DNA of 64,000 bases, taken from NCBI GenBank assembly GCA_948847595.1, contig CAQOGY010000002.1, positions 496,001 through 560,000 of the forward strand, given 5' to 3'. Of the stretch, positions 19,546 to 28,169 are shown piece by piece. Source of the DNA: an uncultured Bacteroides sp. (GTDB lineage Bacteria > Bacteroidota > Bacteroidia > Bacteroidales > Bacteroidaceae). The notes beneath the pieces are model-generated. The model searched no databases. It was not told where the DNA came from and was given only the letters and a program-made list of their open reading frames with translations. Position numbers and translations under genes: made by a program. Every line of letters begins with the position of its first letter. Position 1 is the first letter of the stretch.

Positions 19546-19578
19546 TCGCTTTTACAATCATTCATTTAGACAGATCAT

Positions 19579-21096
19579 ATGATGAAGAAATATATATATC
19601 AGATGTTGTGCTCTCTTTTCATCGGCGGAGCGATGGTTTCCTGCGCCGAGGATTATATGGAGACGGACAAGGGACATGATACGCTGACTCTTACGGTGAA
19701 TCAGCAGGAGATCGTATTGAACGAAAAGAATCACAGTCAGGAGGCGTTAACGCTTTCATGGACTACGGGAACGAACTACGGAAGCGGAAACCGTATTTCT
19801 TATACACTGGAAATAGCCAAGGCGGGAACCGACTTCACCCGTGCCTATTCCGTAGATTTAGGAACGGGAACTTATCAGTGGACGAAGAAAACGGAAGAAC
19901 TCAATCAGTTTCTGAACACGCAGCTAGGCGTCGGCTATGCCGAAAAAGTATCGCTGGAAGCACGCATTACCGCTACTGTTGCCGGAATGGAAGAAAAGGA
20001 GCAGCGTGCCACAGTTGCGCTGGATGTGACTACTTATCAACCGGTTACTCCGACGCTTTACCTCATCGGAGAAGCTGCCCCTAACGGATGGAGCGCTGAT
20101 CAAGCGACGCCTATGGAGCGCACGGACAACGGACAGTTTACGTGGACAGGAAAGCTGAATACTGGTGTATTCAAGTTTATAACGACATTGGGAGAATTTC
20201 TTCCATCCTACAACCGGGATGCCGCTGCCGGAGAAGAACTACGGCTTATCTACCGCACATCGGGCGACGAACCGGACGAACCGTTTACAGTCAGCAAGGG
20301 AGCGACCTATATAGTCAAGGTAGACCTGCTCGACCTGACAATGACCATGACCGAAACGGAAAACATCGGATGGCGCTTTGAAGAATTCTATATTGTCGGC
20401 TCCTTTACCGGCGACAATGGCTGGGGATTCGAGGCACTGTCTAAAGATGCCGTTCAGATGAATCTGTTCCATTATGGTGCCGTGATTCCGTGGAAGGCGG
20501 ACGGTGATTTTAAGTTTACTTCCGTGACGGACTTCGGTCAGTCGGATGCTTTCTTCCATCCCACCGAAGGGAACGCTCCGTATACTTCCACTTCAGTTGT
20601 ACTGGGAGGTGAAGACAATAAATGGCAAATGAAGGAAAGCGAATGCGGCAAGGCCTATAAAGTGCTGTTCCTCACAGCCAAGGGAAAGGAAAAGATGCTG
20701 ATGCGTCCGTTTACCCCCTACGAAGGACTGTATCTGGTAGGCGATGCCACTCCGAACGGATGGAGCATCGACAACGCCACCCCGATGGCTAAAAGTGCCG
20801 ACAGCCCTTACATCTTTACCTGGAGCGGTACACTGAATACAGGGGAGATGAAGATCTCCTGCGACAAGCAGTCCGACTGGAACGGAGACTGGCTGATGGC
20901 GGACAAGAGCGGAAAGGCACCGACCGGTGAAGTGGAGACAGCCTTATTTACCAGTAAAACGGATGCGGAACTGAAGAATATGTATCCGGATACAGACCTC
21001 GGCAGTCTGGACAATAAATGGAATATTCAGGAAGCTGGCTCGTATCGGATTACGATTGACCAGTTGAAAGAAACGATTTCAATTGTAAAACAATAA
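19579..21096 (+). CDS. SusE/SusF-like surface glycan-binding lipoprotein
   Basis: 505-residue lipoprotein (Cys22 in MVSCAED). An N-terminal Ig-like SusE domain (about 33-155) acts as a stalk. Three similar carbohydrate-binding-type modules follow at about 158-262, 267-376 and 381-505. Modules 1 and 3 are close relatives (YLIGEAAPNGWS versus YLVGDATPNGWS, each followed by NATPM/QATPM and W-G-LNTG). Module 2 is more diverged (YIVGSFTGDNGW). By analogy with SusE/SusF it holds the polysaccharide at the cell surface and supports SusC/SusD uptake. It has no catalytic motif. Position between SusD and GH66 matches the classic starch locus order. Confidence 0.85.
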   Translation: MMKKYIYQMLCSLFIGGAMVSCAEDYMETDKGHDTLTLTVNQQEIVLNEKNHSQEALTLSWTTGTNYGSGNRISYTLEIAKAGTDFTRAYSVDLGTGTYQWTKKTEELNQFLNTQLGVGYAEKVSLEARITATVAGMEEKEQRATVALDVTTYQPVTPTLYLIGEAAPNGWSADQATPMERTDNGQFTWTGKLNTGVFKFITTLGEFLPSYNRDAAAGEELRLIYRTSGDEPDEPFTVSKGATYIVKVDLLDLTMTMTETENIGWRFEEFYIVGSFTGDNGWGFEALSKDAVQMNLFHYGAVIPWKADGDFKFTSVTDFGQSDAFFHPTEGNAPYTSTSVVLGGEDNKWQMKESECGKAYKVLFLTAKGKEKMLMRPFTPYEGLYLVGDATPNGWSIDNATPMAKSADSPYIFTWSGTLNTGEMKISCDKQSDWNGDWLMADKSGKAPTGEVETALFTSKTDAELKNMYPDTDLGSLDNKWNIQEAGSYRITIDQLKETISIVKQ

Positions 21097-21109
21097 ACAA
21101 GTATTCAAG

Positions 21110-22888
21110 ATGAAGAAGATAATATATTTGGTGGCTGCCTTCCTGTGTCTGTCTTGCAGCGACGATCATGAATCGAACCCACAGAACGGAGGAGCGTCGG
21201 GCAGTGTGACCGAAGTAACTCCGGTGACATCGGACTTATGCGTGGAACTGACAACCGACAAGGCTTTTTATAAACCGAACGAGACAGTGACTTTCACTGC
21301 CGCCGATGCCTTGCCTGCCGGAACAAAGGTCCGCTATCGCCTTTCGGGAGAAATAGTCGGAGAAGAACCGGTCAGCGGTACGAACTGGACATGGAAGGCT
21401 CCTTCCACCGATTTCAAAGGATACATGGCAGAACTTTACCGGCAGGAAAACGGTACGGACGTCATCGTCGGTACGATTGCGGTAGATGTATCCAGCCATC
21501 CGGCACGGTTCCCCCGATATGGCTTCGTGGCAGATTTCGACGGAGACAAGACAGAAGAGAAAACGCTGGAAGAGATGGCCTATCTGAACCGCCATCACAT
21601 CAACTGGGTACAGTTTCAGGACTGGCACAATAAACATCATTGGCCGCTGGGCGGCACACGCACGCAGTTGGACGAGGAATATCTCGACATTGCGAACCGC
21701 CCTGTCCATACAAGCTCTGTGAAGAATTATATCAAGGCACAACAACATTTTGGAATGAAGTCCATGTTCTATAATCTTTGTTTCGGGGCATTGAAGGATG
21801 CGGCTTCCGACGGGGTGAAAGAAGAATGGTATCTGTTTAAGGACGCTTCGCATACCACGAAAGACAGTCACGACCTGCCAAGCGGATGGAAGAGCAATAT
21901 CTATCTGGTAGATCCTTCCGACAAGGAATGGCAGCAATATATGGCGGAACGGAATGACGACGTGTATGCGAACTTCGCCTTCGACGGCTATCAGATCGAC
22001 CAGTTGGGCAAGCGGGGAACGCTTTACAACTACGACGGTACGCCGGTCAACCTCCGCGAAGGATATGCTTCTTTTATCGAAGCCATGAAGCAGGCGCATC
22101 CCGACAAGAGTCTGGTGATGAATGCCGTAAGCCGCTACGGTGCCCGTCAGATCGGAGAAACCGGCAAAGTAGATTTCTTCTATAATGAGATGTGGGCGGA
22201 TGAGGCGGACTTTACCCATCTGAAAGCCGTCCTGTATGAAAACGGAGTGTATGGCAATAATCAGCTGAATACGGTTTTCGCTGCCTATATGAACTATAAT
22301 AAGGCGGATCATCGGGGAGAGTTCAATACAGCGGGCATCCTGCTGACGGATGCGGTGATGTTCGCTTTGGGTGGCTCGCATCTCGAACTGGGTGGTGACC
22401 ATATGCTGTGCAAAGAATATTTTCCGAACGACAACCTGACGATGAGCGAGGAACTGAAAACGGCAATGGTTCACTACTACGACTTCCTCACGTCTTATCA
22501 GAACCTGCTCCGCGATGGCGGAACGGAGAACAGCATCGCTATGAACTGTACCAACGGAGAAATGAAACTCAACGTATGGCCTCCAAAGTTGGGGTCGGTC
22601 ACTACCTACGCCAAGCAGGTAGACGGCAAGCAAGTAGTGCATCTGCTTAACTTCTCGCAGGCGAACAGCCTTAGCTGGCGGGACGTGGACGGCACCATGC
22701 CCGAACCTGCCCTGATCACGAAAGCGGCCTTGCAGATGAACCTGCCCGCCAAAGTGAATAAATTGTGGGTGGCATCGCCGGACGTACACGGAGGAGCCTT
22801 GCAGGAACTGGCATTTACGCAGGAGAACGGGGTAGTCTCCTTCACACTGCCTGCCTTGAAATACTGGACAATGATTGTAGCTGAATAA
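21110..22888 (+). CDS. GH66 endo-dextranase lipoprotein
   Basis: Predicted surface endo-dextranase that cleaves alpha-1,6-glucan, possibly with minor cycloisomaltooligosaccharide-forming activity as in some GH66 members. It is 592 residues with a lipobox at Cys16 (LCLSC-SDD), an N-terminal Ig-like domain (about 45-130), a TIM barrel and a C-terminal beta domain. The likely nucleophile is Asp297 in YQIDQLG and the likely acid/base is Glu360 in YNEMWAD. The motif NWVQFQDW and HxxxGGD-type loops are typical. The family and its position beside SusC/D/E make dextran the best substrate assignment for the locus. It starts 13 bp after the SusE-like stop. Confidence 0.9.
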   Translation: MKKIIYLVAAFLCLSCSDDHESNPQNGGASGSVTEVTPVTSDLCVELTTDKAFYKPNETVTFTAADALPAGTKVRYRLSGEIVGEEPVSGTNWTWKAPSTDFKGYMAELYRQENGTDVIVGTIAVDVSSHPARFPRYGFVADFDGDKTEEKTLEEMAYLNRHHINWVQFQDWHNKHHWPLGGTRTQLDEEYLDIANRPVHTSSVKNYIKAQQHFGMKSMFYNLCFGALKDAASDGVKEEWYLFKDASHTTKDSHDLPSGWKSNIYLVDPSDKEWQQYMAERNDDVYANFAFDGYQIDQLGKRGTLYNYDGTPVNLREGYASFIEAMKQAHPDKSLVMNAVSRYGARQIGETGKVDFFYNEMWADEADFTHLKAVLYENGVYGNNQLNTVFAAYMNYNKADHRGEFNTAGILLTDAVMFALGGSHLELGGDHMLCKEYFPNDNLTMSEELKTAMVHYYDFLTSYQNLLRDGGTENSIAMNCTNGEMKLNVWPPKLGSVTTYAKQVDGKQVVHLLNFSQANSLSWRDVDGTMPEPALITKAALQMNLPAKVNKLWVASPDVHGGALQELAFTQENGVVSFTLPALKYWTMIVAE

Positions 22889-22922
22889 GGCAGTTGCAAC
22901 GGAATAACTAAAAACGATAGGT

Positions 22923-25427
22923 ATGAAGATTAGATATAAGTTTGGGGTGTGGATGTTGTGTCTGATGTTTCCGGCGTTGGTCTGGGCAGAAAACGCAAAA
23001 AGTATATGTACCTCTTTTACGCAGCAGGGACGTCAGGTGACTTTTCACCTGGCGGACAGTGCCGCGCTGCAACTGCAACTTTGCAGTCCTTCCGTGGTAA
23101 GAATCTGGTTCTCGCCGGACGGGAAGCTGCAACGGAGAAACGCTTCCTTTGCCGTGATCAATGAAGAACTGGAAGATGTGGGAACGGTTCATGTGGACGA
23201 ACAGGCCGCCTGCTATGAGATATTTACCTCGAAGCTGCGCATACGGGTGAACAAGTCGCCGATGAGCATCCAGATATTCGACAAATATCAGAAACTCCTC
23301 TTCAGTGACTATGCCGATAAAGGACACGTCAGCGAAGGCACGAAGAAGGTGGAATATAAAACGCTTCGCCGTGACGAGCATTTCTTCGGGCTTGGGGAAA
23401 AGACCGGCAAGATGGACCGCAGAGGAGAATCTTACAAGATGTGGAACAGCGATAAACCTTGTTACAGTGTGGTGGAAGACCCTCTTTACAAGAGCATCCC
23501 TTTCTTTATGAGCAGTTACCGGTATGGTATTTTCCTTGATAATACGTATAAGACAGAATTTAAGTTCGGAACGGAAAGCCGTGATTATTACAGCTTCGAG
23601 GCGCCGGACGGGGAGATGATTTACTACTTCATCTTCGGCAAGGACTATAAGGAAATCCTGAGTCAGTATGTAGGACTGACGGGCAAACCTATCATGCCTC
23701 CGAAATGGGCATTGGGCTTTGCGCAATGTCGTGGCCTGCTGACAAGCGAGAAACTGAGCCGCGAAATAGCCGAAGGCTACCGGACACGCGGCATCCCCTG
23801 TGATATTATCTATCAGGACATCGGCTGGACGGAACATCTACAGGACTTCGAATGGCGGAAGGGTAACTACGGGCATCCGAAAAAGATGCTTGCCGACCTG
23901 AAAGAAATGGGATTCAAGGTAGTCGTATCGCAAGACCCGGTCATCTCGCAAGCCAACAAAAAGCAATGGGAGGAAGCGGACCGTCTGGGATATTTTGTCA
24001 AGGACAGCACGAACGGGAAGAGTTATGACATGCCGTGGCCTTGGGGCGGAAATTGTGGGGTAGTGGATTTTACCTTACCTGCCGTAGCCGACTGGTGGGG
24101 AACCTATCAGCAGAAACCCATTGACGATGGCATCTCCGGCTTCTGGACGGATATGGGAGAACCCGCATGGAGCAACGAAGAGCAGACCGAACGCCTTGTG
24201 ATGAAACATCACCTGGGTATGCACGACGAAATCCATAATGTCTACGGACTGACTTGGGATAAAGTGGTCAAAGAGCAGTTCGAGAAACGGAATCCGAACC
24301 GTCGCGTCTTCCAGATGACCCGTGCCGCTTATGCGGGATTGCAGCGTTATACGTTCGGTTGGACGGGAGATTGCGGAAATGGAGACGATGTATTGCAGGG
24401 CTGGGGGCAACTGGCTAATCAGATTCCGGTGATTCTTTCCGCAGGGCTGGGAGTAATTCCGTTTACTACCTGTGACATTACGGGGTATTGCGGAGACATC
24501 GAAGACTATCCATCTATGGCGGAACTTTATACCCGATGGATACAGTTCGGTGCATTCAATCCTTTGAGCCGTATTCATCATGAGGGGGATAATCCGGTAG
24601 AACCGTGGCTCTTCGGTCCGGAAGCGGAAAAGAACGCGAAGGAGGCCATCGAACTGAAATATCGTTTATTGCCTTATATCTATACGTATGCCCGCGAAGC
24701 TCATGATACGGGATTGCCCATCATGCGTCCTCTCTTTTTGGAATATCCGATGGATATGGAAACGTTCTCTACCGATGGCCAGTTCTTGTTCGGACAAGAG
24801 CTGCTGGTAGCTCCGGTGGTGAAGAAGGGGGCACGTACGAAGAATGTCTATCTGCCCGAAGGCACTTGGATTGACTACAACAATAAACAAACAGTCTATA
24901 CCGGAGAACAGTGGACTACCGTGGAAGCTCCCTTGTCGTGCATCCCGATGTTTGTAAAGCAGGGTTCCATCATCCCCACCATGCCGGTGATGAACTACAC
25001 GCATGAGAAACCGGTCTATCCGCTGATCTTTGAAGTATTTCCGGCACCAAAAGGAGAGGAGGCCTCGTTCACTTTGTACGAAGATGAGGGAGAAGACCTC
25101 GGCTATCAACGGGATGAGTTTGCCAAAACTCCCGTTCGCTTCCGGACGGAGGAGGGTGGTTATCTTCTTTCGGTTGGTGCCCGTGAAGGAAAAGGGTATG
25201 CAGTGCCCGCTCCCCGAAACTTTATTTTCCGTATGTATCTGAAGACGGCTCCCAAAGGAATTACCGTGCAAGGCAAGAAAGTAAAGAAGGTGAAGCCGGA
25301 ACGTCTGGAAGAGAATCCGGACGATGACACTGAAAGTATGGTGTGGAGTTGGGATAAGGCGACCGGTATTTGCAGCCTTCGTATGCCGGACCGAGGGGAA
25401 GAAAGTCGGATTTCCCTGCGTTTATGA
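22923..25427 (+). CDS. GH31 alpha-glucosidase (dextran locus)
   Basis: Exported 834-residue GH31 enzyme with a signal peptide ending near LVWA. It has an N-terminal galactose-mutarotase-like beta domain, the (beta/alpha)8 barrel and proximal/distal C-terminal beta domains. The nucleophile is Asp410 in FWTDMGEPAW and the acid/base is Asp483 in GWTGDCGNGDD. This is the canonical bacterial alpha-glucosidase pattern, fitting periplasmic release of glucose from isomalto-oligosaccharides imported by the upstream SusC/D. It starts 34 bp after the GH66 stop and is the last gene of the operon. Alpha-xylosidase activity cannot be excluded from sequence alone. Confidence 0.92.
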   Translation: MKIRYKFGVWMLCLMFPALVWAENAKSICTSFTQQGRQVTFHLADSAALQLQLCSPSVVRIWFSPDGKLQRRNASFAVINEELEDVGTVHVDEQAACYEIFTSKLRIRVNKSPMSIQIFDKYQKLLFSDYADKGHVSEGTKKVEYKTLRRDEHFFGLGEKTGKMDRRGESYKMWNSDKPCYSVVEDPLYKSIPFFMSSYRYGIFLDNTYKTEFKFGTESRDYYSFEAPDGEMIYYFIFGKDYKEILSQYVGLTGKPIMPPKWALGFAQCRGLLTSEKLSREIAEGYRTRGIPCDIIYQDIGWTEHLQDFEWRKGNYGHPKKMLADLKEMGFKVVVSQDPVISQANKKQWEEADRLGYFVKDSTNGKSYDMPWPWGGNCGVVDFTLPAVADWWGTYQQKPIDDGISGFWTDMGEPAWSNEEQTERLVMKHHLGMHDEIHNVYGLTWDKVVKEQFEKRNPNRRVFQMTRAAYAGLQRYTFGWTGDCGNGDDVLQGWGQLANQIPVILSAGLGVIPFTTCDITGYCGDIEDYPSMAELYTRWIQFGAFNPLSRIHHEGDNPVEPWLFGPEAEKNAKEAIELKYRLLPYIYTYAREAHDTGLPIMRPLFLEYPMDMETFSTDGQFLFGQELLVAPVVKKGARTKNVYLPEGTWIDYNNKQTVYTGEQWTTVEAPLSCIPMFVKQGSIIPTMPVMNYTHEKPVYPLIFEVFPAPKGEEASFTLYEDEGEDLGYQRDEFAKTPVRFRTEEGGYLLSVGAREGKGYAVPAPRNFIFRMYLKTAPKGITVQGKKVKKVKPERLEENPDDDTESMVWSWDKATGICSLRMPDRGEESRISLRL

Positions 25428-25544
25428 CTTGAACTCAACGCCTACATAAAGATATAAATTTGAAGAATTGCTGTCATCTGTCACTAAACCTGTGACAATA
25501 GTCTGATAATTAAATCATAAGACCGTGACAGCAACCTGTGACAG

Positions 25545-25575
25545 CAGCGTGACGGAAAGATTTGCCGTCACGCTG
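25545..25575. terminator. Strong hairpin after the dextran operon
   Basis: CAGCGTGACGG (25545-25555) and CCGTCACGCTG (25565-25575) form a perfect 11-bp stem with a 9-nt loop. No clean T-tract follows on either strand, so it may stabilise 3' ends rather than act as a textbook intrinsic terminator. Confidence 0.45.
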
Positions 25576-25619
25576 TCATTCATTTCAGCTATTAATAAGC
25601 CGAGTTTGTTTTAAGGTAT

Positions 25620-25757
25620 GAAACTACAGTTCCCATTGCTTGAAACTTTGGTTCCCATTACTTGAAACTATAGTTTCATACGCTTGGAACTTTTGGTTTC
25701 AAGCCTTTGGAACTACAGTTTCTCACTGATGAAACTCTAGTTTCAAGCAGTGAAACT
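25620..25757. repeat. 22-bp-period array of GAAACT/AGTTTC dyads (seven units)
   Basis: Units begin at 25620, 25642, 25664, 25686, 25709, 25731 and 25752. Each is an inverted repeat of the form GAAACT-N2-AGTTTC, or a one-base variant, separated by about 8 bp. Unit 3 (GAAACTATAGTTTC) is a perfect palindrome, units 1 and 2 end in GTTCC, units 4 and 5 begin GGAAC, unit 4 is one base longer, and unit 7 is only a left half. The array stops just before the stop codon of the minus-strand GH31 gene at 25768. It is not a CRISPR: the spacers are too short and the repeats are dyads. Confidence 0.85.
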
Positions 25758-25767
25758 AATTAAGAAA

Positions 25768-27906
25768 TCAATTGATGAACTCGTAATCTGTCAGTTGATA
25801 TCTTTTCTGCTTGTATTCTTTTGTTCTTTTAAGTTTTACCTTTCCTTTTGCGGCTTCCAGCGTTACTTCGTTGAATTGTCCTTTTTGGAAATCGTAACTT
25901 ATACCGTCATCTTCGAGAAGGAGGAACGTTGCCGAAGGAGCGCCGTATACTTTGCAATGCAGATCGAATACGGTTTGAGCATCCACATAGGGGACAGGTG
26001 CGGCCAATGGCAATAACGTTCCCTGGCGGACGTAGAGTGGCAACTGATCTAATTCCGTCGTAATCTCATATTCACGGTTGCCTTCATATTTCTCATTGGT
26101 ATTGAAGTTGTACCATGTTCCTTCGGGGAAGTAGACCGTTCTCGTTTTCTTGTTCTGGTATAAAGGGGCAGCCATCAATCCGTCTCCCATCATATACTGG
26201 TCACTGATAGTGCGCAAACGTTCATCTTTGGGATAATCCATCAATAACGGACGGAAAGGAGGTACACCTTCTTTATAATATGTATAAAAAGCACTGTACA
26301 GATAAGGAATCAGCTGCATACGCAGATTAATCAGTGTGCGGGCATATTCTTCATACCTCTTTGCTTCCGGCAGGAACTCGCCACGTTCGTTCTTTCCACG
26401 GTCGAATTGCAGCCACGGAGCGTATTGCAGATACCATGCATTGACCATAGCCTGCGGAGAAAGAATCACCGTTTGCAGACGATGGAAGAAATCTTCGGCA
26501 GAATGTGCCTCACGCACTTCGGGACACCACAACAGTCCTCCGAATGCCGAGTTGCAAAGTGCCTGAATGTACTCTTTGGGATCGTATGTATCACTATAAA
26601 GTACGGCGTTGCGTGAAGACATGAACATACCGGACGACCGGTAATCCTGATAGGTGCGGGTATTTTTTTCACGATAGATACTGTCCATCGCATTCACATA
26701 GAGGGAACCGAATACCTGGTGCATCTTTTCTCCGTCGATGCCCGAAGGGAACTGTGCCATATCCGGGAAGCACCATGTGGCGGAAGCAAAAGATATGTTC
26801 GAGTTGTCACATTCGTCCAGTTTGAAGCCGGAGATGCCTTCTTCTATCAGTGTGCGGTGGTAATCGGTAAATATTTTGTGTGCTTCCGGCTGGATGAAGT
26901 CCGGTACCAGTCCGTTCCATACAAGGAAATCGCCTGAGTAGGGCTCCAGCGCCTTCCGGATGGGGGAAGAAGGATGAACATACGCGTGTTCCCACAGGTT
27001 TACTTTGTATCCTTTCTGCTGCAACTGGTCCAGCATTTCTTTGTGCCTTGGAAAACGGTCGTCGCTCCAGCGATAAGAACAGGAGTAAGTGGCCGTCTGC
27101 CATCCCGGTTCGAGTCCCAGTACGTCGCACGGAATCTGTTTCTCGCGGAAATAGTTGGCAAAACGCATGACGGAGTCTTGCGTCGCATCTCCTTTGACAC
27201 GGTATTTGAATCCGAGTCCCCACATCGGAGGAAGACATCCGCCGCCGGAGAGGAGGTTGTATCTCTTGACTACATCCAGCACTTCCGGTCCGGTGATGAT
27301 AAATACCTCAATGCCTTTGGCGCCGGGTACGTCGATATGGACTTTATTTCCGTTGCTTCTGTTCTTATACAAGTCTTCTGTGGTGGTAGCAATGTGTTTT
27401 CTTTCTTCCGCTTGCAGTTGACGACTATGCTCGGTTTTCTGATTGGAGCCGCATAGGAAAGTGGTATACCGTGCCGTGTTGACCAGAATACCGTACCCTT
27501 TGGTAGAGACGTAGAATGTCTGCGGAGCATGTGTATATCCGAGTCCGTTCAGCGGATTGTCGTTTACTATCGGGCGCTTGCGCAGGCCACGCTGACCGAA
27601 AGTTTCGAATTGAAGTCCGAAACCGTATATTTGTTCGTTGTCCTCCAGAGGGACTTCGATCAGACAGCCACGGTCGGTTATCTTTATTTGTACTTCGTCG
27701 GGGCTGAAGGGCGGCTTTGCAGCCGGAAGTTGTTTCATTGCTTCTACGGCAGGTTTCCCGCCGAATAAGGAATAAGGGGTAAAAGTGTCAATTTCTCCCG
27801 CTTGCAGCTTGATGATTCCCGGAGCAATTTCTTCTTGAGCGGATGCTTGCCCGGCAAACAGGAGACCTACTGTGGATAGAAAAAGGTTGAGTAATAGTTT
27901 TCTCAT
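25768..27906 (-). CDS. GH31 family glycosidase, divergent alpha-glucosidase-like
   Basis: Exported 712-residue GH31 protein with a signal peptide ending in ASAQ. It has the N-terminal beta domain and barrel, with the nucleophile Asp364 in GFKLDECDNS. The usual acid/base motif W-x-G-D of the neighbouring GH31 is replaced by LYSDTYD, where Asp439 is the best acid/base candidate, followed by NSAFGGLLWCPEVRE. It is therefore a different GH31 branch from the enzyme at 22923, with which it is convergent. It has its own promoter and is divergent from an esterase gene. Alpha-glucosidase or a related alpha-glycosidase acting on dextran fragments or another alpha-glucan is plausible. Confidence 0.87.
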   Translation of the reverse strand: MRKLLLNLFLSTVGLLFAGQASAQEEIAPGIIKLQAGEIDTFTPYSLFGGKPAVEAMKQLPAAKPPFSPDEVQIKITDRGCLIEVPLEDNEQIYGFGLQFETFGQRGLRKRPIVNDNPLNGLGYTHAPQTFYVSTKGYGILVNTARYTTFLCGSNQKTEHSRQLQAEERKHIATTTEDLYKNRSNGNKVHIDVPGAKGIEVFIITGPEVLDVVKRYNLLSGGGCLPPMWGLGFKYRVKGDATQDSVMRFANYFREKQIPCDVLGLEPGWQTATYSCSYRWSDDRFPRHKEMLDQLQQKGYKVNLWEHAYVHPSSPIRKALEPYSGDFLVWNGLVPDFIQPEAHKIFTDYHRTLIEEGISGFKLDECDNSNISFASATWCFPDMAQFPSGIDGEKMHQVFGSLYVNAMDSIYREKNTRTYQDYRSSGMFMSSRNAVLYSDTYDPKEYIQALCNSAFGGLLWCPEVREAHSAEDFFHRLQTVILSPQAMVNAWYLQYAPWLQFDRGKNERGEFLPEAKRYEEYARTLINLRMQLIPYLYSAFYTYYKEGVPPFRPLLMDYPKDERLRTISDQYMMGDGLMAAPLYQNKKTRTVYFPEGTWYNFNTNEKYEGNREYEITTELDQLPLYVRQGTLLPLAAPVPYVDAQTVFDLHCKVYGAPSATFLLLEDDGISYDFQKGQFNEVTLEAAKGKVKLKRTKEYKQKRYQLTDYEFIN

Positions 27907-27986
27907 TATAGTTTATTTTATCATGGTTATATTAAAATAGACTTTTGAAATGCGATTTTCCACTAAAATGCAATAAAAGAATATTG

Positions 27987-28019
27987 CAAATATAGGAATA
28001 AAACAGATGCGGTATCAAG
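27987..28019 (-). promoter_or_regulatory. Predicted promoter of the minus-strand GH31 gene
   Basis: The minus strand reads TATATTTG at 27994-27987, a perfect -7 box, with CTTG at 28019-28016 as a weak -33 element 21 bp away. The inferred leader is about 75 nt. Confidence 0.45.
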
Positions 28020-28045
28020 TATTAATACCTGAGAAGTCAGATAAA

Positions 28046-28092
28046 GTGACCTGTCACGACATATATTAATGTTTGTGACGGGAGATATTAAT
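28046..28092. promoter_or_regulatory. Operator-like repeats between divergent GH31 and esterase genes
   Basis: GTGAC-CT-GTCAC (28046-28057) is a perfect dyad. It overlaps two 19-nt direct repeats at 28052-28070 and 28074-28092 that match at 15 of 19 positions and both end in ATATTAAT, spaced exactly 22 bp. They lie just upstream of the esterase promoter and could bind a regulator of either gene. Confidence 0.4.
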
Positions 28093-28130
28093 ATCTTCTT
28101 TTTTTGACCGTGATTCTAAAAATAAGGTTT

Positions 28131-28138
28131 TATATTTG
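28131..28138 (+). promoter_or_regulatory. Predicted -7 box for the esterase gene
   Basis: TATATTTG is a perfect -7 consensus. TTTG occurs at 28103-28106 with a 24-bp spacer, slightly long. The box favours the ATG at 28170 over the one at 28152, which would leave almost no leader. Confidence 0.45.
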
Positions 28139-28169
28139 TCCTTGTTTAAGAATGAAAAAGAATAAAACC

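Larger units (their letters stand above)
25428..25767. other. 340-bp convergent intergenic spacer, repeat-rich, no gene
   Basis: Lies between the stops of two convergent GH31 genes. From left to right it holds a TGTCAC/GTGACA dyad (25479-25497), three direct GTGAC repeats (25525-25553), an 11-bp GC-rich hairpin (25545-25575) and a seven-unit array with 22-bp period (25620-25757). I see no convincing reading frame or promoter. Confidence 0.8.

Noticed and set aside
21236..22789. 517-codon open frame antisense to the GH66 gene
   Set aside because: It mirrors codon structure of the real gene, has no signal, motif or family resemblance, and is rich in His/Arg/Val typical of reverse-strand shadows.
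22908..23837. 309-codon antisense frame over the start of the GH31 gene
   Set aside because: Low-complexity shadow composition, no promoter or motif, fully covered by a well supported gene.
25620..25757. Interpretation as a CRISPR array
   Set aside because: Repeats are 14-bp dyads with about 8-bp gaps, no 25-40 bp spacers, and no cas genes.
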